This document shows positions 9,462-18,200 of a stretch of 64,000 bases of DNA, piece after piece. The notes below the pieces were generated by a model. The model had not been told where the DNA came from. It worked only from the letters and a program-made list of their open reading frames with translations, and ran no database searches. How positions within the stretch are numbered: position 1 is the first letter of the stretch; the number at the start of each line of letters is the position of its first letter. Where the stretch lies: contig UCHD01000010.1 in assembly GCA_900472175.1 (NCBI GenBank), positions 62,001-126,000 of the forward strand, written 5' to 3'. Made by a program: the position numbers and the translations under genes. The DNA comes from Hyphomicrobiales bacterium. GTDB taxonomy: Bacteria; Pseudomonadota; Alphaproteobacteria; Rhizobiales; Rhizobiaceae.

Positions 9462-9764
9462 ATGAGCCACAAGTTAGTTATGATTCTCGGTGCGCTCGGG
9501 GTCTCGATCGTGTCCCTATCCGGTTGCGTCGATGACAGCGGATATCTCTATACCAATGCGCCTGTGCCCACCGCCTATCGCGAGCGGGTGGTGATAGAGC
9601 AGCGCTATTACGACGTCAGACAAGGGCCGAGCTATTATCATCGGCGCAGTCCGCGCGTTTTCTACGTTCAATCGGGAGACCGCAGAAGCCCCCGATGCTT
9701 CGGGACGAATTGCTACGTCGGCGCGACCTACAGGGAAGATCCTTATTACCAGTTGCCCAACTGA
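9462..9764 (+). CDS. Small putative lipoprotein
   Basis: A 100-residue protein with a type II signal peptide: positive start MSHKL, a hydrophobic stretch, then the lipobox LSGC (C about residue 23), so the mature protein is probably anchored in a membrane by a lipidated cysteine. The mature part is rich in Tyr and Arg (YYDVRQGPSYYHRRSPRVFY) and contains a Cys pair (CFGTNC). The start at 9462 has GGAGGAAGC directly before it. No family is recognised. It is the last core gene before the island boundary. Confidence 0.65.
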   Translation: MSHKLVMILGALGVSIVSLSGCVDDSGYLYTNAPVPTAYRERVVIEQRYYDVRQGPSYYHRRSPRVFYVQSGDRRSPRCFGTNCYVGATYREDPYYQLPN

Positions 9765-9863
9765 ACGGAGCGCGCCTGTCGCGCCTTGAACGGTAGATTT
9801 TGGAGCGAGGGTAATCCGCGCAACCTTGTAAAGGCCTGTTCTCGTGATATTTTTGTAGAAAAC

Positions 9864-9910
9864 TGGTGCCGCTTGCAGGACTCGAACCTGCGACCCCATC
9901 ATTACGAATG
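9864..9910. repeat. Left attachment site of the island (attL): 47-bp copy of the tRNA-Thr 3' part
   Basis: A 47-bp sequence identical to 32559-32605, the 3' part of the tRNA-Thr gene including the T arm, the acceptor strand and CCA. Identity stops inside the anticodon stem-loop region: the left copy continues TTAAACGCCT while the intact tRNA continues ATGTGCTC. This is the standard mark of integration into the 3' end of a tRNA gene. Confidence 0.92.
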
Positions 9911-10028
9911 TTAAACGCCTAGATCTTCGCAAATCCCGATTGTATAGAAAAGCGTGGTATGTTCAATAGTTTAAGCGGATGTTGACCCGCTTCCTCTCAT
10001 GCTGTGGGGTGACATTTCCCGACTTTCT

Positions 10029-10046
10029 GCTTACTATGTGCTTACT
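10029..10046. repeat. Subterminal repeat, left copy (likely recombinase/Xis arm site)
   Basis: GCTTACTATGTGCTTACT is two GCTTACT units spaced by 11 bases (about one helical turn), 119 bp inside the left end and just upstream of the integrase start. The identical 18 bp occurs at 32493-32510 near the right end. An inverted half-unit (GTAAGC) follows at 10059-10064. Confidence 0.7.
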
Positions 10047-10064
10047 GGATTGAGGTTGGTAAGC

Positions 10065-10712
10065 ATGCGGATCACAAAGAAGACGGTAGACGGGTTGGCC
10101 GGGGTGGAGAAGGATACGTTCTTTTGGGACGATGACCTCGCCGGTTTCGGAGTGAAAGTGACGCCAACTGGCAGGAAGGTTTTCGTCTTGCAAACACGGC
10201 TTCACGGGCGCGCGAAGCGCTACACCATTGGAGCCTATGGGCAGCCTTGGTCGCCTGACAGCGCTCGCATCGAAGCCAAGATGCTGCTGGGGCAGGTTTC
10301 CGCTGGCACTGACCCGCATGAAGAGAAGAAGTCGCGCCGTCAGGACATAACCATCAGTGAATTAGTGGATCTATATTGGGAGGCGGCGAAAGCGCACAAG
10401 AAGCAAACCACGATCTCCAATGAGAAGGGTCTGCAAAAGCGTCACATCATCCCGTTGCTTGGTAAAGCCCGGCTGAAGGAACTGCAAAGGCATCATATTC
10501 AGAAATTCGTGAACGATGTCGCGGCAGGGAAAACAGTCGCGGACGTCCGAACAAAGCCGCGAGGTAGAGCACGCGTCACTGGCGGGCAAGGTTCTGCGAA
10601 TCGCACATTCGGATTGCTGTCGTCGATGCTGTCATTCGCTGTCGAGCGCGGGTTACGGGCGGACAATCCCGCGTTGGGAGAGGTTGCGCCTCCTGGTTTA
10701 CTGCCTTGCTAG
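10065..10712 (+). pseudogene. P4-type tyrosine integrase, truncated: catalytic domain missing
   Basis: The protein starts MRITKKTVDGLAG and shows the DUF4102-like arm-binding domain (FFWDDDLAGFGVKV, KRYTIGAYG) and a core-binding domain (ITISELVDLYW ... FVNDVAAGK ... NRTFGLLSSMLSFAVERGL). It then ends at NPALG plus about 11 unrelated residues, where a normal integrase of about 400 residues would continue into the R...HxxR...Y catalytic domain. About 216 residues remain. The frame continues into sequence that is the antisense end of the DUF927 gene, so a deletion joined two convergent genes near 10680-10700. The gene sits next to the left attachment repeat, as expected for the island's own integrase. 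The remnant cannot catalyse recombination. Confidence 0.85.
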
Positions 10713-12000
10713 CGTCCGCTGATCGATAGGCGCGATAGAGCCTTTCAACAACAGCGAAGGGAAAGCCTGATCGCCACCCGAACAGCTTGGCTTCAATGAG
10801 CATTTCCCCGCACGCCGCGAACCACGCGAATTTCTCGGCTGCGCTTCGAATGAGGCTGTCACTCTCGCCTACTATCAGACGGTCGGTATACGTTTTCACG
10901 AGTTTGCGAACTGTCTTGCGCACGCTCTTCCTATGTAATACCAGATACCGAATCCAACGGGCGAGATGGTCGCCGGTATAATTGCTTATTAGGCGCGACA
11001 TCTGATCGATTTCATCTTTTCCATCATTCTCAAGTTGCTTGTCGTAAGAACCAAAAATTCCGCCCAATTCTCGATCTTGCACCTTGACTGGTAAGAAACG
11101 TGCGTCCTGCCCGCTCCCATGCTTGCGATTGCTGAGGGTCGCCAAGTCTGGCTCGCCGGTCACAACAGCAACCACACGCCACGTAAGATTGGGAAACTCA
11201 CTTTTAACTGAGCTTGCGGAGGAGCGCGTGCGGCCTCGGCCATTGGTCACTTTGTAGATAAACTCACCCAGTTGCCTGTTGACCTCGTCCGGAGATGAGG
11301 TGCCTACCTCATCGACACACAGAATTCCGTCGTTCGCCGCGTATAGTTTCTCCTCAAGAGCCCTTTCCGTGAAATTGAATGGCAACAGTTCGCGAGAGTT
11401 CTTTGGATGGGAAAGTGCATTAATCAACGTAAGGAGGCTCGTTTTCCCCGTACGCGATTGCCCGTGAAGATACAGAATTGCTCCTTCCTTTGACCCAAGT
11501 GGGCGAAGAAGCGGCCCAACGAACGCGACCATAACACTAAGGGCGACAAGATCGCTGGTGTACGCTGCTCTGTTTAGATAATCGATCAGCCTGTTGTCTG
11601 GCGTTGCGGGGGCCGTTGACCTTCGCTTTATGAGATTCTGCGCAATGTGAGTCCTCGGCCGACGTTTTGCGGATATAACTGCGCCCTGATGGGTATATTC
11701 CCTACCGATCCACCCGTTGCGGTTGGCGACACGGACATTTCCGGTCGTCTTGTTGTCAAGAGCGACTTTGAAGGCGTTGAGGAATTGCGCCCGATCATAG
11801 GTCTGGTTGAATCCGGCATCGACGACTAAGCGGAGGCACTCTTCGGGCTTGAAAAGCAACGACGCTTTTACGCAGATTTGCAGTTGGGCATTCTGCGCGC
11901 GGTCGGCGATGATGAGCGCATGTTGTTCCTCGACGCCGTCGAGCTGAATGCCGTCGATAATTCGGAGGCTGAATGGTGATGTTGTAATTTCGGTGTCCAT
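10576..12000 (-). CDS. DUF927-type ATPase of a mobile element, C-terminus replaced
   Basis: A P-loop protein with the DUF927 pattern: NRNGWIGREYTHQGAVI, Walker A YLHGQSRTGKTSLL, then Walker B GILCVDEVG. Such proteins are primase/helicase-like factors found in integrative elements and satellites. The start at 12000 (MDTEITTSPF) is a guess; an ATG at 12123 overlapping the upstream gene is also possible through translational coupling. True homology should end near residue 436 (AVNQEAQ, about base 10690); the last 38 or so residues are read from the antisense strand of the truncated integrase. About 100 C-terminal residues therefore seem to be lost. It is the third gene of a minus-strand set after the excisionase-like and Rep-like genes. 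Confidence 0.72.
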   Translation of the reverse strand: MDTEITTSPFSLRIIDGIQLDGVEEQHALIIADRAQNAQLQICVKASLLFKPEECLRLVVDAGFNQTYDRAQFLNAFKVALDNKTTGNVRVANRNGWIGREYTHQGAVISAKRRPRTHIAQNLIKRRSTAPATPDNRLIDYLNRAAYTSDLVALSVMVAFVGPLLRPLGSKEGAILYLHGQSRTGKTSLLTLINALSHPKNSRELLPFNFTERALEEKLYAANDGILCVDEVGTSSPDEVNRQLGEFIYKVTNGRGRTRSSASSVKSEFPNLTWRVVAVVTGEPDLATLSNRKHGSGQDARFLPVKVQDRELGGIFGSYDKQLENDGKDEIDQMSRLISNYTGDHLARWIRYLVLHRKSVRKTVRKLVKTYTDRLIVGESDSLIRSAAEKFAWFAACGEMLIEAKLFGWRSGFPFAVVERLYRAYRSADASKAVNQEAQPLPTRDCPPVTRARQRMTASTTAIRMCDSQNLARQ

Positions 12001-12109
12001 AATTTTATCTCGCTGTCGGATGTTTGCTGAAGAATGGCTGTGTTTGAAGTGCTCACTACTCAGCCCTTGTCGCGCCAAGCGTTGATCGAGCAGGCGATGG
12101 CGTGCAGTT

Positions 12110-13048
12110 TCACCGGTGACCATTCGAAAGTCCCTCGCGACGCAGTCTAGGAGGCATTCTGCGGCTTTCTTTCAGCAAACTTGGAATCAACTCCAACACC
12201 TCGCGGTATCGCATCTGACGCATCAAACCCGGCCGAAGGCCGATGTTGATGAGCAGATCGGCTACGCGGTAGCCAGCCAGCCATGCCAGCCATTCAGCAA
12301 GAACGGGACCCCGCATAAGGTTGGGTCTTCCGGGCCTCTCAGATCCATCGTTCCCGATGAACTTCGTGCGGAGCTCTGGAGTGAACTTGAAGATGTAGCT
12401 GAGGGCCAACCCGAGGTCCGGAATCGAGCCGACGGGATCGATCCTGATCGGATGGCCAAGGGTATTTGGGAGCAGGATGGATTTAAATGCTGCACGCAGT
12501 ATGTCCTCGGGTACGCCATAGATAAGAAGGTGATTGTGCGGCTCGTAGACGACGCTGCCGTCAGGGAGCGGGGTTGCAGAGATTTCAACCATTCCGACTG
12601 CAACCATTGAGGGGCGGTCAGTCTGGAGCGCCCTTAAGATGCCATTGATCTTCCGCTTGTACCCAGCAAGCTTGAACCGACTTAACTCACCGGAGGGACG
12701 CTGTTCTTTCGGATTTGCGAAGGTCAGGTGCACCATACCGGATGCGAGGGGTTGGAGTGCTGCGAAAAGCGGACCCAACGCAAAGAGCCGCATCCAATGC
12801 TGTTCAATGGTGCAACCGGCACTGCAGCGTTTGGAGTCGATTGTTGGCCAACCGGCGTGAAAGGCATCACGTTCGACGTCGAATCCGCTGACTAATAGGA
12901 GCGCACGATGGTTATTTTGCTTCTCGATGGCGCCTTGGAGTGAAAATGTGTTTGTCTCATGGAAGCGTTTTTCGGCCTCTCGAATGTCAAGCTCGTGATT
13001 GTAGAGGGATCGTCCAATTCGGTCTGTGTACGGGTTGCGATTAGCCAC
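12110..13048 (-). CDS. Possible Rep-like (HUH-like) protein of the island
   Basis: A 312-residue protein that I do not recognise with certainty. The segment YEPHNHLLIYG resembles the metal-binding HUH strand of rolling-circle replication initiators (HPHFHVLL-type), and the protein lies between an excisionase-like HTH gene and a DUF927 ATPase, a setting in which a replication protein is common. A clear catalytic tyrosine helix was not identified (YR at about 250 and 280 are only candidates). It begins with GTG at 13048, overlapping the end of the upstream gene by 8 bases (GTGGCTAA), which suggests translational coupling. It could also be an unrelated element-specific protein. Confidence 0.45.
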   Translation of the reverse strand: MANRNPYTDRIGRSLYNHELDIREAEKRFHETNTFSLQGAIEKQNNHRALLLVSGFDVERDAFHAGWPTIDSKRCSAGCTIEQHWMRLFALGPLFAALQPLASGMVHLTFANPKEQRPSGELSRFKLAGYKRKINGILRALQTDRPSMVAVGMVEISATPLPDGSVVYEPHNHLLIYGVPEDILRAAFKSILLPNTLGHPIRIDPVGSIPDLGLALSYIFKFTPELRTKFIGNDGSERPGRPNLMRGPVLAEWLAWLAGYRVADLLINIGLRPGLMRQMRYREVLELIPSLLKESRRMPPRLRREGLSNGHR

Positions 13049-13403
13049 GGTTGATGCCTCCGTTATCCGAAGTCGATGCCTTCGCGGACCGGGTTATAAA
13101 ATTATTGACGTCTGAGGAGCGGTAGCGAATCCTGCCTCCCACAGAGATGTGAGGTAGGCCGCTGGTTCCAGCTACCCGCCAGTTCGCCAACGTCTTCTGC
13201 GCCACGCCGAGCATTTGGGCAGTCTGCGCGGGTGTGAGTAACGTCGGGGGCTCTTCCGTCAGCCGTGGGCCAAGCTGAGATAGATCAGCGTCGCCGCCAA
13301 CGGCGGGAATTCCGAAGCGCTGGCTGATGTGGTTATTCAGTTTTACCAGAATATCGTGGAGAGCCCGCTTGCGGCGGTATTTCGTGGATGGTCTCTTAGT
13401 CAT
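13041..13403 (-). CDS. Excisionase/AlpA-like helix-turn-helix protein
   Basis: A 120-residue protein with a C-terminal MerR/excisionase-type winged HTH: LLTPAQTAQMLGVAQKTLANW followed by the wing GLPHISVGGRIRYRSSDV. This is the helix_turn_helix_17-like fold of excisionases and AlpA-type activators, which direct island excision or transcription. The start at 13403 (MTKRPSTKYRRKR) has GAGAGG about 9 bases upstream; the longer frame to 13487 lacks such a site. The basic N-terminus could contact DNA. It overlaps and probably is co-translated with the Rep-like gene. Confidence 0.75.
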   Translation of the reverse strand: MTKRPSTKYRRKRALHDILVKLNNHISQRFGIPAVGGDADLSQLGPRLTEEPPTLLTPAQTAQMLGVAQKTLANWRVAGTSGLPHISVGGRIRYRSSDVNNFITRSAKASTSDNGGINRG

Positions 13404-14056
13404 GGTCAACGTCCTCTCTGGTGAGGTGTTGGCCGGGGTCGTGCTTGGGGAGTTTTGATCAGCCCCCAGCGAGAATCCAACCAACACCGATCAGCGCGAA
13501 TGCGCCGTTCGTTTGTTGATCGGACCGACCTCCAAAGGGACGAGGAAGGTGCCTCGGTGAGGCACCAATGTGAGAAAAGGCGCTGTCCTGCGGATGCCTT
13601 TTCTATCGCTTGAATCGGTGAGCCAGAGCCTACCGACCGGGTCCTATGTTGACGCGAGGGACTCCCGAAGGCTTTCCTATGCGTCGCAGCGAGAAATACG
13701 GTAGCTTTTCGTTCTGTTCAAGCCGTAGTCGAGAAACTGGTTAACTTGCGGTCCAACTGATCATCTAAATTGGTAGATTTCAACGGATGATGGACGTCGT
13801 TAGGAGGGAACCAGCAGCTATCTCTGGGTAGTCGATAACGTCCGAGCGCAGCGCCCACCGCGCTTGTCTACCTTGGAGTTGAGCCTTCAGCGCGAATATG
13901 TTGGGGAGCACGAGCAATCCAAACGCTAAGGGTCTTGTGACGTTCGCGCTGTCAGTTGCAGAATTGGAGAACGCAATGCATGCGTTAATGCTGGGCAATT
14001 GAAGATGCGCTCGTGAAATGAGCCGTCATTTGTCTTGAGGTCGAGGATAGGAAGTA
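13404..14056. other. Intergenic region with GGTGCCTC hairpin
   Basis: 653 bases between the divergent excisionase-like and DUF4145 genes. A perfect hairpin (GGTGCCTC GGT GAGGCACC) lies at 13548-13566; without a T-run it may be an operator or a leader structure. A 72-codon frame at 13780-13998 (minus) has no ribosome binding site or recognisable pattern. Nothing else is clear. Confidence 0.45.
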
Positions 14057-14845
14057 ATGAAATATGTCTCTCCATCCATTTCGGAGACCGCATTCAACTG
14101 TCCTCACTGCGGAGTGCTCACAACGCAGTATTGGTATTTCGTCTATGGAGAGCAAACAACGAAGAATGCGCTTCCATTCGTGGTCACTCCTGACGATGCA
14201 CGTGATTTTTCCTTTGGAAGCGTGGAAGACGAGAAGAAGCGCGCCAGACTAATATCCCTAATTGAAAGGATGAGGGACCCCAGACCTTTTCTATGGAAGA
14301 CGGACGATACAAATTATAACAAGACGTTTGTACGGAACTGCCACGTATCCCAATGCTACGAATGCCATGATCTTTCGTTCTGGATTTACGACAGGCTGAT
14401 ATTCCCGGTGAAGGGTGAGGCGCCGCCTGCCAATCCGGATTTGCCGGTTGATATCCTGCGTGACTATCATGAGGCAAGCTCGATCCTGAATTTATCGCCC
14501 CGTGGTGCGGCTGCGCTCATCCGGCTTTGCATTCAGAAGTTATGCAAGCATCTCGATCAGCCGGGCGAGAATATCAACGCCGACATAGCGGCTCTCGTGA
14601 AGGCTGGTTTGGACAGCCGCATTCAGAAGGCGCTCGATGCCGTTCGTGTGATCGGGAACAATGCGGTTCATCCCGGAAGCATTGATTTGAGGGATGATAG
14701 AGCAACGGCGGAGAGCTTGTTCAAGCTGGTAAACATCATCGCGGATAAGATGATATCCGAGCCCAAGCACGTAGATGAGGTCTATGCGTCGCTGCCGCCG
14801 AATGCGCTGTCAGCTATCGAGAAGCGGGACAATAACGGTACCTAG
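14057..14845 (+). CDS. DUF4145 domain protein with zinc-ribbon cysteines
   Basis: A 262-residue protein. It begins with a cysteine pair FNCPHCG (about residues 13-18) and has a second set CHVSQCYECHDLSFW near residue 100, a likely zinc ribbon. The second half (ILNLSPRGAAALIRLCIQKL ... IGNNAVHPG) is the alpha-helical DUF4145 pattern. DUF4145 occurs alone or fused to restriction and defence proteins; its biochemical role is not established. AGGAAG precedes the ATG by about 4 bases. It lies 430 bases ahead of the first giant NTPase, on the same strand, so it may belong to the same functional group but not obviously to one operon. Confidence 0.75.
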   Translation: MKYVSPSISETAFNCPHCGVLTTQYWYFVYGEQTTKNALPFVVTPDDARDFSFGSVEDEKKRARLISLIERMRDPRPFLWKTDDTNYNKTFVRNCHVSQCYECHDLSFWIYDRLIFPVKGEAPPANPDLPVDILRDYHEASSILNLSPRGAAALIRLCIQKLCKHLDQPGENINADIAALVKAGLDSRIQKALDAVRVIGNNAVHPGSIDLRDDRATAESLFKLVNIIADKMISEPKHVDEVYASLPPNALSAIEKRDNNGT

Positions 14846-15274
14846 TACATAGAAATCACGTCCAACGGACGGTCTCCCTGATTGCGGTGCCGAATGTGAA
14901 TCAGAGCAATGCAATGGCTGGATTTTACTCTGAGAAATCGCTGCGAGAGATATTCGACGCCAAGCAGAAGTGGATTGCACGAGCTGCCCGCGTTCCTTTT
15001 GTTTTTCAATGACAGAAGCTGCAACTGGTGGCCTTTTACCAGTTTTGGCACATGTCACCTCTGTTGCACGCCGTGGCATAGATCCGCATACCCGACTACC
15101 ACGCTCACCGTCATCGTCAACGGCCACAAGTAGAGGCAGATTGAAGAACTTCTACCGTGGAATTATCCGGCGGAGTAACACGTGCGTAAAGACCGGGGTA
15201 AACGGCGTTTACGATTGGCAGCGTTCAGCCGGGGAAAGTTACTTTCAATTTGTTGTTTTTCTTCGGAATGTTTT
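14846..15274. other. Intergenic region with 16-bp element shared with 19883-20183
   Basis: 429 bases ahead of the first giant NTPase gene. At 15032-15047 it has CCTTTTACCAGTTTTG, which recurs at 20032-20047 ahead of the second giant gene. Here the element lies in a short inverted repeat (AACTGGT, 8-base spacer, ACCAGTT). Frames across the region lack start signals. It probably holds the promoter of the downstream gene. Confidence 0.45.
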
Positions 15275-18200
15275 ATGGTCGTCGTCATGGACGTAAAAGA
15301 TAAGAAACACGCTGAAGACCTCCTTAATGCTCTTCAAGAGCTGTACCACTCGGGCTCAGATGGGTTCGAAGGTTTCCTGTCTGTGGTTATGGGGCATCTA
15401 ACGGGCCAAACCTACCGTCTTGCCAGCTCAGGGACCCAACGAGGTCGTGACGGTGACTCGGCCTTTGACGGTGGGGCCACCTATTTCGAGGGGAAGCGCT
15501 ACAAGACAAGCCCAGACAAAAAGGAGATTTCTGCTAAGCTATTTGATCTCGCGATAGATGAGGCCGGTCAGGTCGACTTGTGGGTTTTAGGGGCGACATG
15601 CGAGGTGGCGGCACAGACCGTGAAAGACGCGCGAGAGTTTGCTGCGCTTCATGGCATCGGGATCGTCACACTCGACTGGTCAGACAACGACTTGGGCGCT
15701 TTGCTGCTGGCGACTGTAGCTGCGGGTGACGATGCAAAGAGTTTCATTGACCGTGGACTGGCGCGGACCGGGCATTCGCATCTGGTAGCCGGCGCCTCTG
15801 CTGCCATAGATCATTTTGCCGCGCATGCTGAGCTGCCTGCTCGCCTCATAAGCCTTCGCCAAGCACTTACCAGTGAGGAAGTCGGGCTAGGGCATGCGAG
15901 AGCTCTCAACCGTAACTGGATGGAAAAACGTTTCTCGAACAGGGCATTAGCCCGCGCTGAGTTTGGACAACCGCTTGCGCCTTTGGACACGACAGGGCTA
16001 GTGGCGGTCACTAGACCGGAGCAATCTGCGATCCGGAACGCGTTCAAAGGACGGCCCCAAAGCGAATTCTATGCGGTGATCGGCGAGGAGGGGGTCGGCA
16101 AGTCGTGGATTTGCGCGAAAACGTGGCTTGAGCTGGCTCCGTGTTCCCTACTCGTCGTCTGCCCAGCAGATGATCTACTGAGCCCGGTGGCGACAAAAGA
16201 CTTCGAAACTTTCCTCATCCAAATGCTAATCCGTCAAACGGGATGGCAACCGTCCGAGCGGGCAGTTGAGCGTTGGCGCAGAAGACTAAATGGATGGCGT
16301 GCGAACCCGACCCCCGACAACGTGCGCGTGACATTGGTCGTTGATGGCCTGAACCAGCCGCGCTCAGCGGACTGGTCGAGATGGCTAGATTGGGCGGCAG
16401 CCGAACTTCGCTTAATTGGAGGCTGTCTTGTGGTCACAACGCGATCGGCTCACTGGACCCAACTGCATCGTTTGCTAATCTCAAAAATTACACTCGTACC
16501 TATCGATTTGTGGACGATCCCGGACGTGAAATCGCTTCTAGTCCACCGCGGCATCGATTCCGAGAAGGTTAGTTTACCAGTGCTGGAGTCGCTTCGAAAT
16601 CCAAGGATTCTTGGGATCGCAGTGGATCTCCTCGAAGTGAAGGATGTCGAGCTCATCGGTCAATTGAGCGTGGGGCGGCTAATCTTCGAACACATACGAA
16701 AGGCTCAGTTCAATGGTGCCGTTTCTATGTCCGGAATCGAGTTTGCCGAACTCCTGAAGAAACTCGGAGAAGAGGTGCTGAAACGCATCCAGCAACAAGA
16801 AGCGGACGACCTGCGACTTTTTGATTCCACTACGAAGGAAGAGCTCCACGCTGTTGCTACTTGCCGGTTTTTCGCACCGGTGCCTGGAGCTTCGTTACAA
16901 TACGAGATCAAGCCCGAGGGACTTAACATTGGTCTGGCGCTTGCCTTGATCAGCGCACTTGAAAAGGAGCATCGCAATCATCGAGACCCGCGAGATCATC
17001 TCGGTACGATTCTGGAACCTATTGGCGCTCTCGATGAAACAGCGGCTGTCGTATTCCTCGCAACTCAAATAGCTTGCCTGGAGGGGGAGATCAGCGGAAA
17101 CGTCAAGACCGCACTGATAGAGTGTTTCGTATCGCTTCAGAATCTTCCAACTGGTGAGGCCGACGCCTTCGCTCTTCTGGTTAAAGCGTCGCCATCGGCG
17201 TTTCTCATCGCGACGAAGAATGTTCATTGCTCAAGCGGTCACTATCCGAATGTCGACTGGCTTCTTTACGCACTCCTTGCACATCGTGATACCCCCCAAG
17301 TGTGGCCTGCGATCGCTGAACACATTAAGCACTGGCTTTCGCTATATTCACTTGCGCCCGAACGAATGATGTTCAAGACCACCGGCCGCGATCCTGCGGA
17401 TGAAGTCGCGGCAGAACGCCAAACAAGAAGCCAAGTGCTCGACAAGACAGTTGCCAACCTTACGGCGCACGAGCGCGCTTTCGTAGACGCAAACCTCATT
17501 GCGGCCGATAGTTGGAACTTTGAAACACTTCTCCGGACCGCCTTCTATCTGCTCGCTGGAAGGCCGCTTCAAGATTTTGCAGCGCACTTCGTTCGGTGGA
17601 GTTTTTCAGACGCTTACGGACCCGCACTTCATGCTGTTGACAAGGAGTTTAGGCAGCTCATCCGATTTAATCGTCTCGACTGGTCGGACACGAGATCGGC
17701 GCTTCTGAAAGAATTGGCCCAGTTAGAGGACGACAAAACCTCCAGCGTCGGAAAATGGGCCCGTGTTGAGGTGCTAAGGGCAACGGGAGCGGTCGACGAC
17801 GCCAAGGAAGCCGAAAAGCTGGCAGAGTGGTTGACCCGCGACCGTGAACGACTACCGGGCTGGTCGCTACGTGAGAAATATTGTGCTGCAGACCCCTGTG
17901 ATCCAAACTCCTCAAAACCTGACAACGTTGATGAGACGGCGGCGCAGTATCGCCAGATTGATCCCTCGGAACTCGCAAATCACATGGGGCAGAGTGGAAA
18001 AGATCATTTCTTTAATATGGCCCGTTGCGGTGTGGTGCGCTTTCATGAGGCCGATGCCGCGACCGCCCACCGGGCATTCGCCGACAATGTGTTGGCGCGG
18101 AACGGCTTTCCGCGACGGCAGGGTATCATTCAACTGGTGGAGCATAGCTCGGTACTCACGGCTGAACAGGTAAAGCGCTTTCTCCATGCCGGGCAGTCAA

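Noticed and set aside
13780..13998. 72-codon minus-strand gene in the 13.4-14.05 kb gap
   Set aside because: No ribosome binding site, no recognisable sequence.
15041..15070. Sigma-54-like TGGCAC ... TTGCA upstream of the first giant gene
   Set aside because: The distance between the GG and GC elements is 17 bases, while sigma-54 promoters need 10.
15182..15274. GTG start for the first giant protein
   Set aside because: The extra 31 residues are basic and Cys-rich, unlike a nuclease domain start, and no ribosome binding site precedes it.
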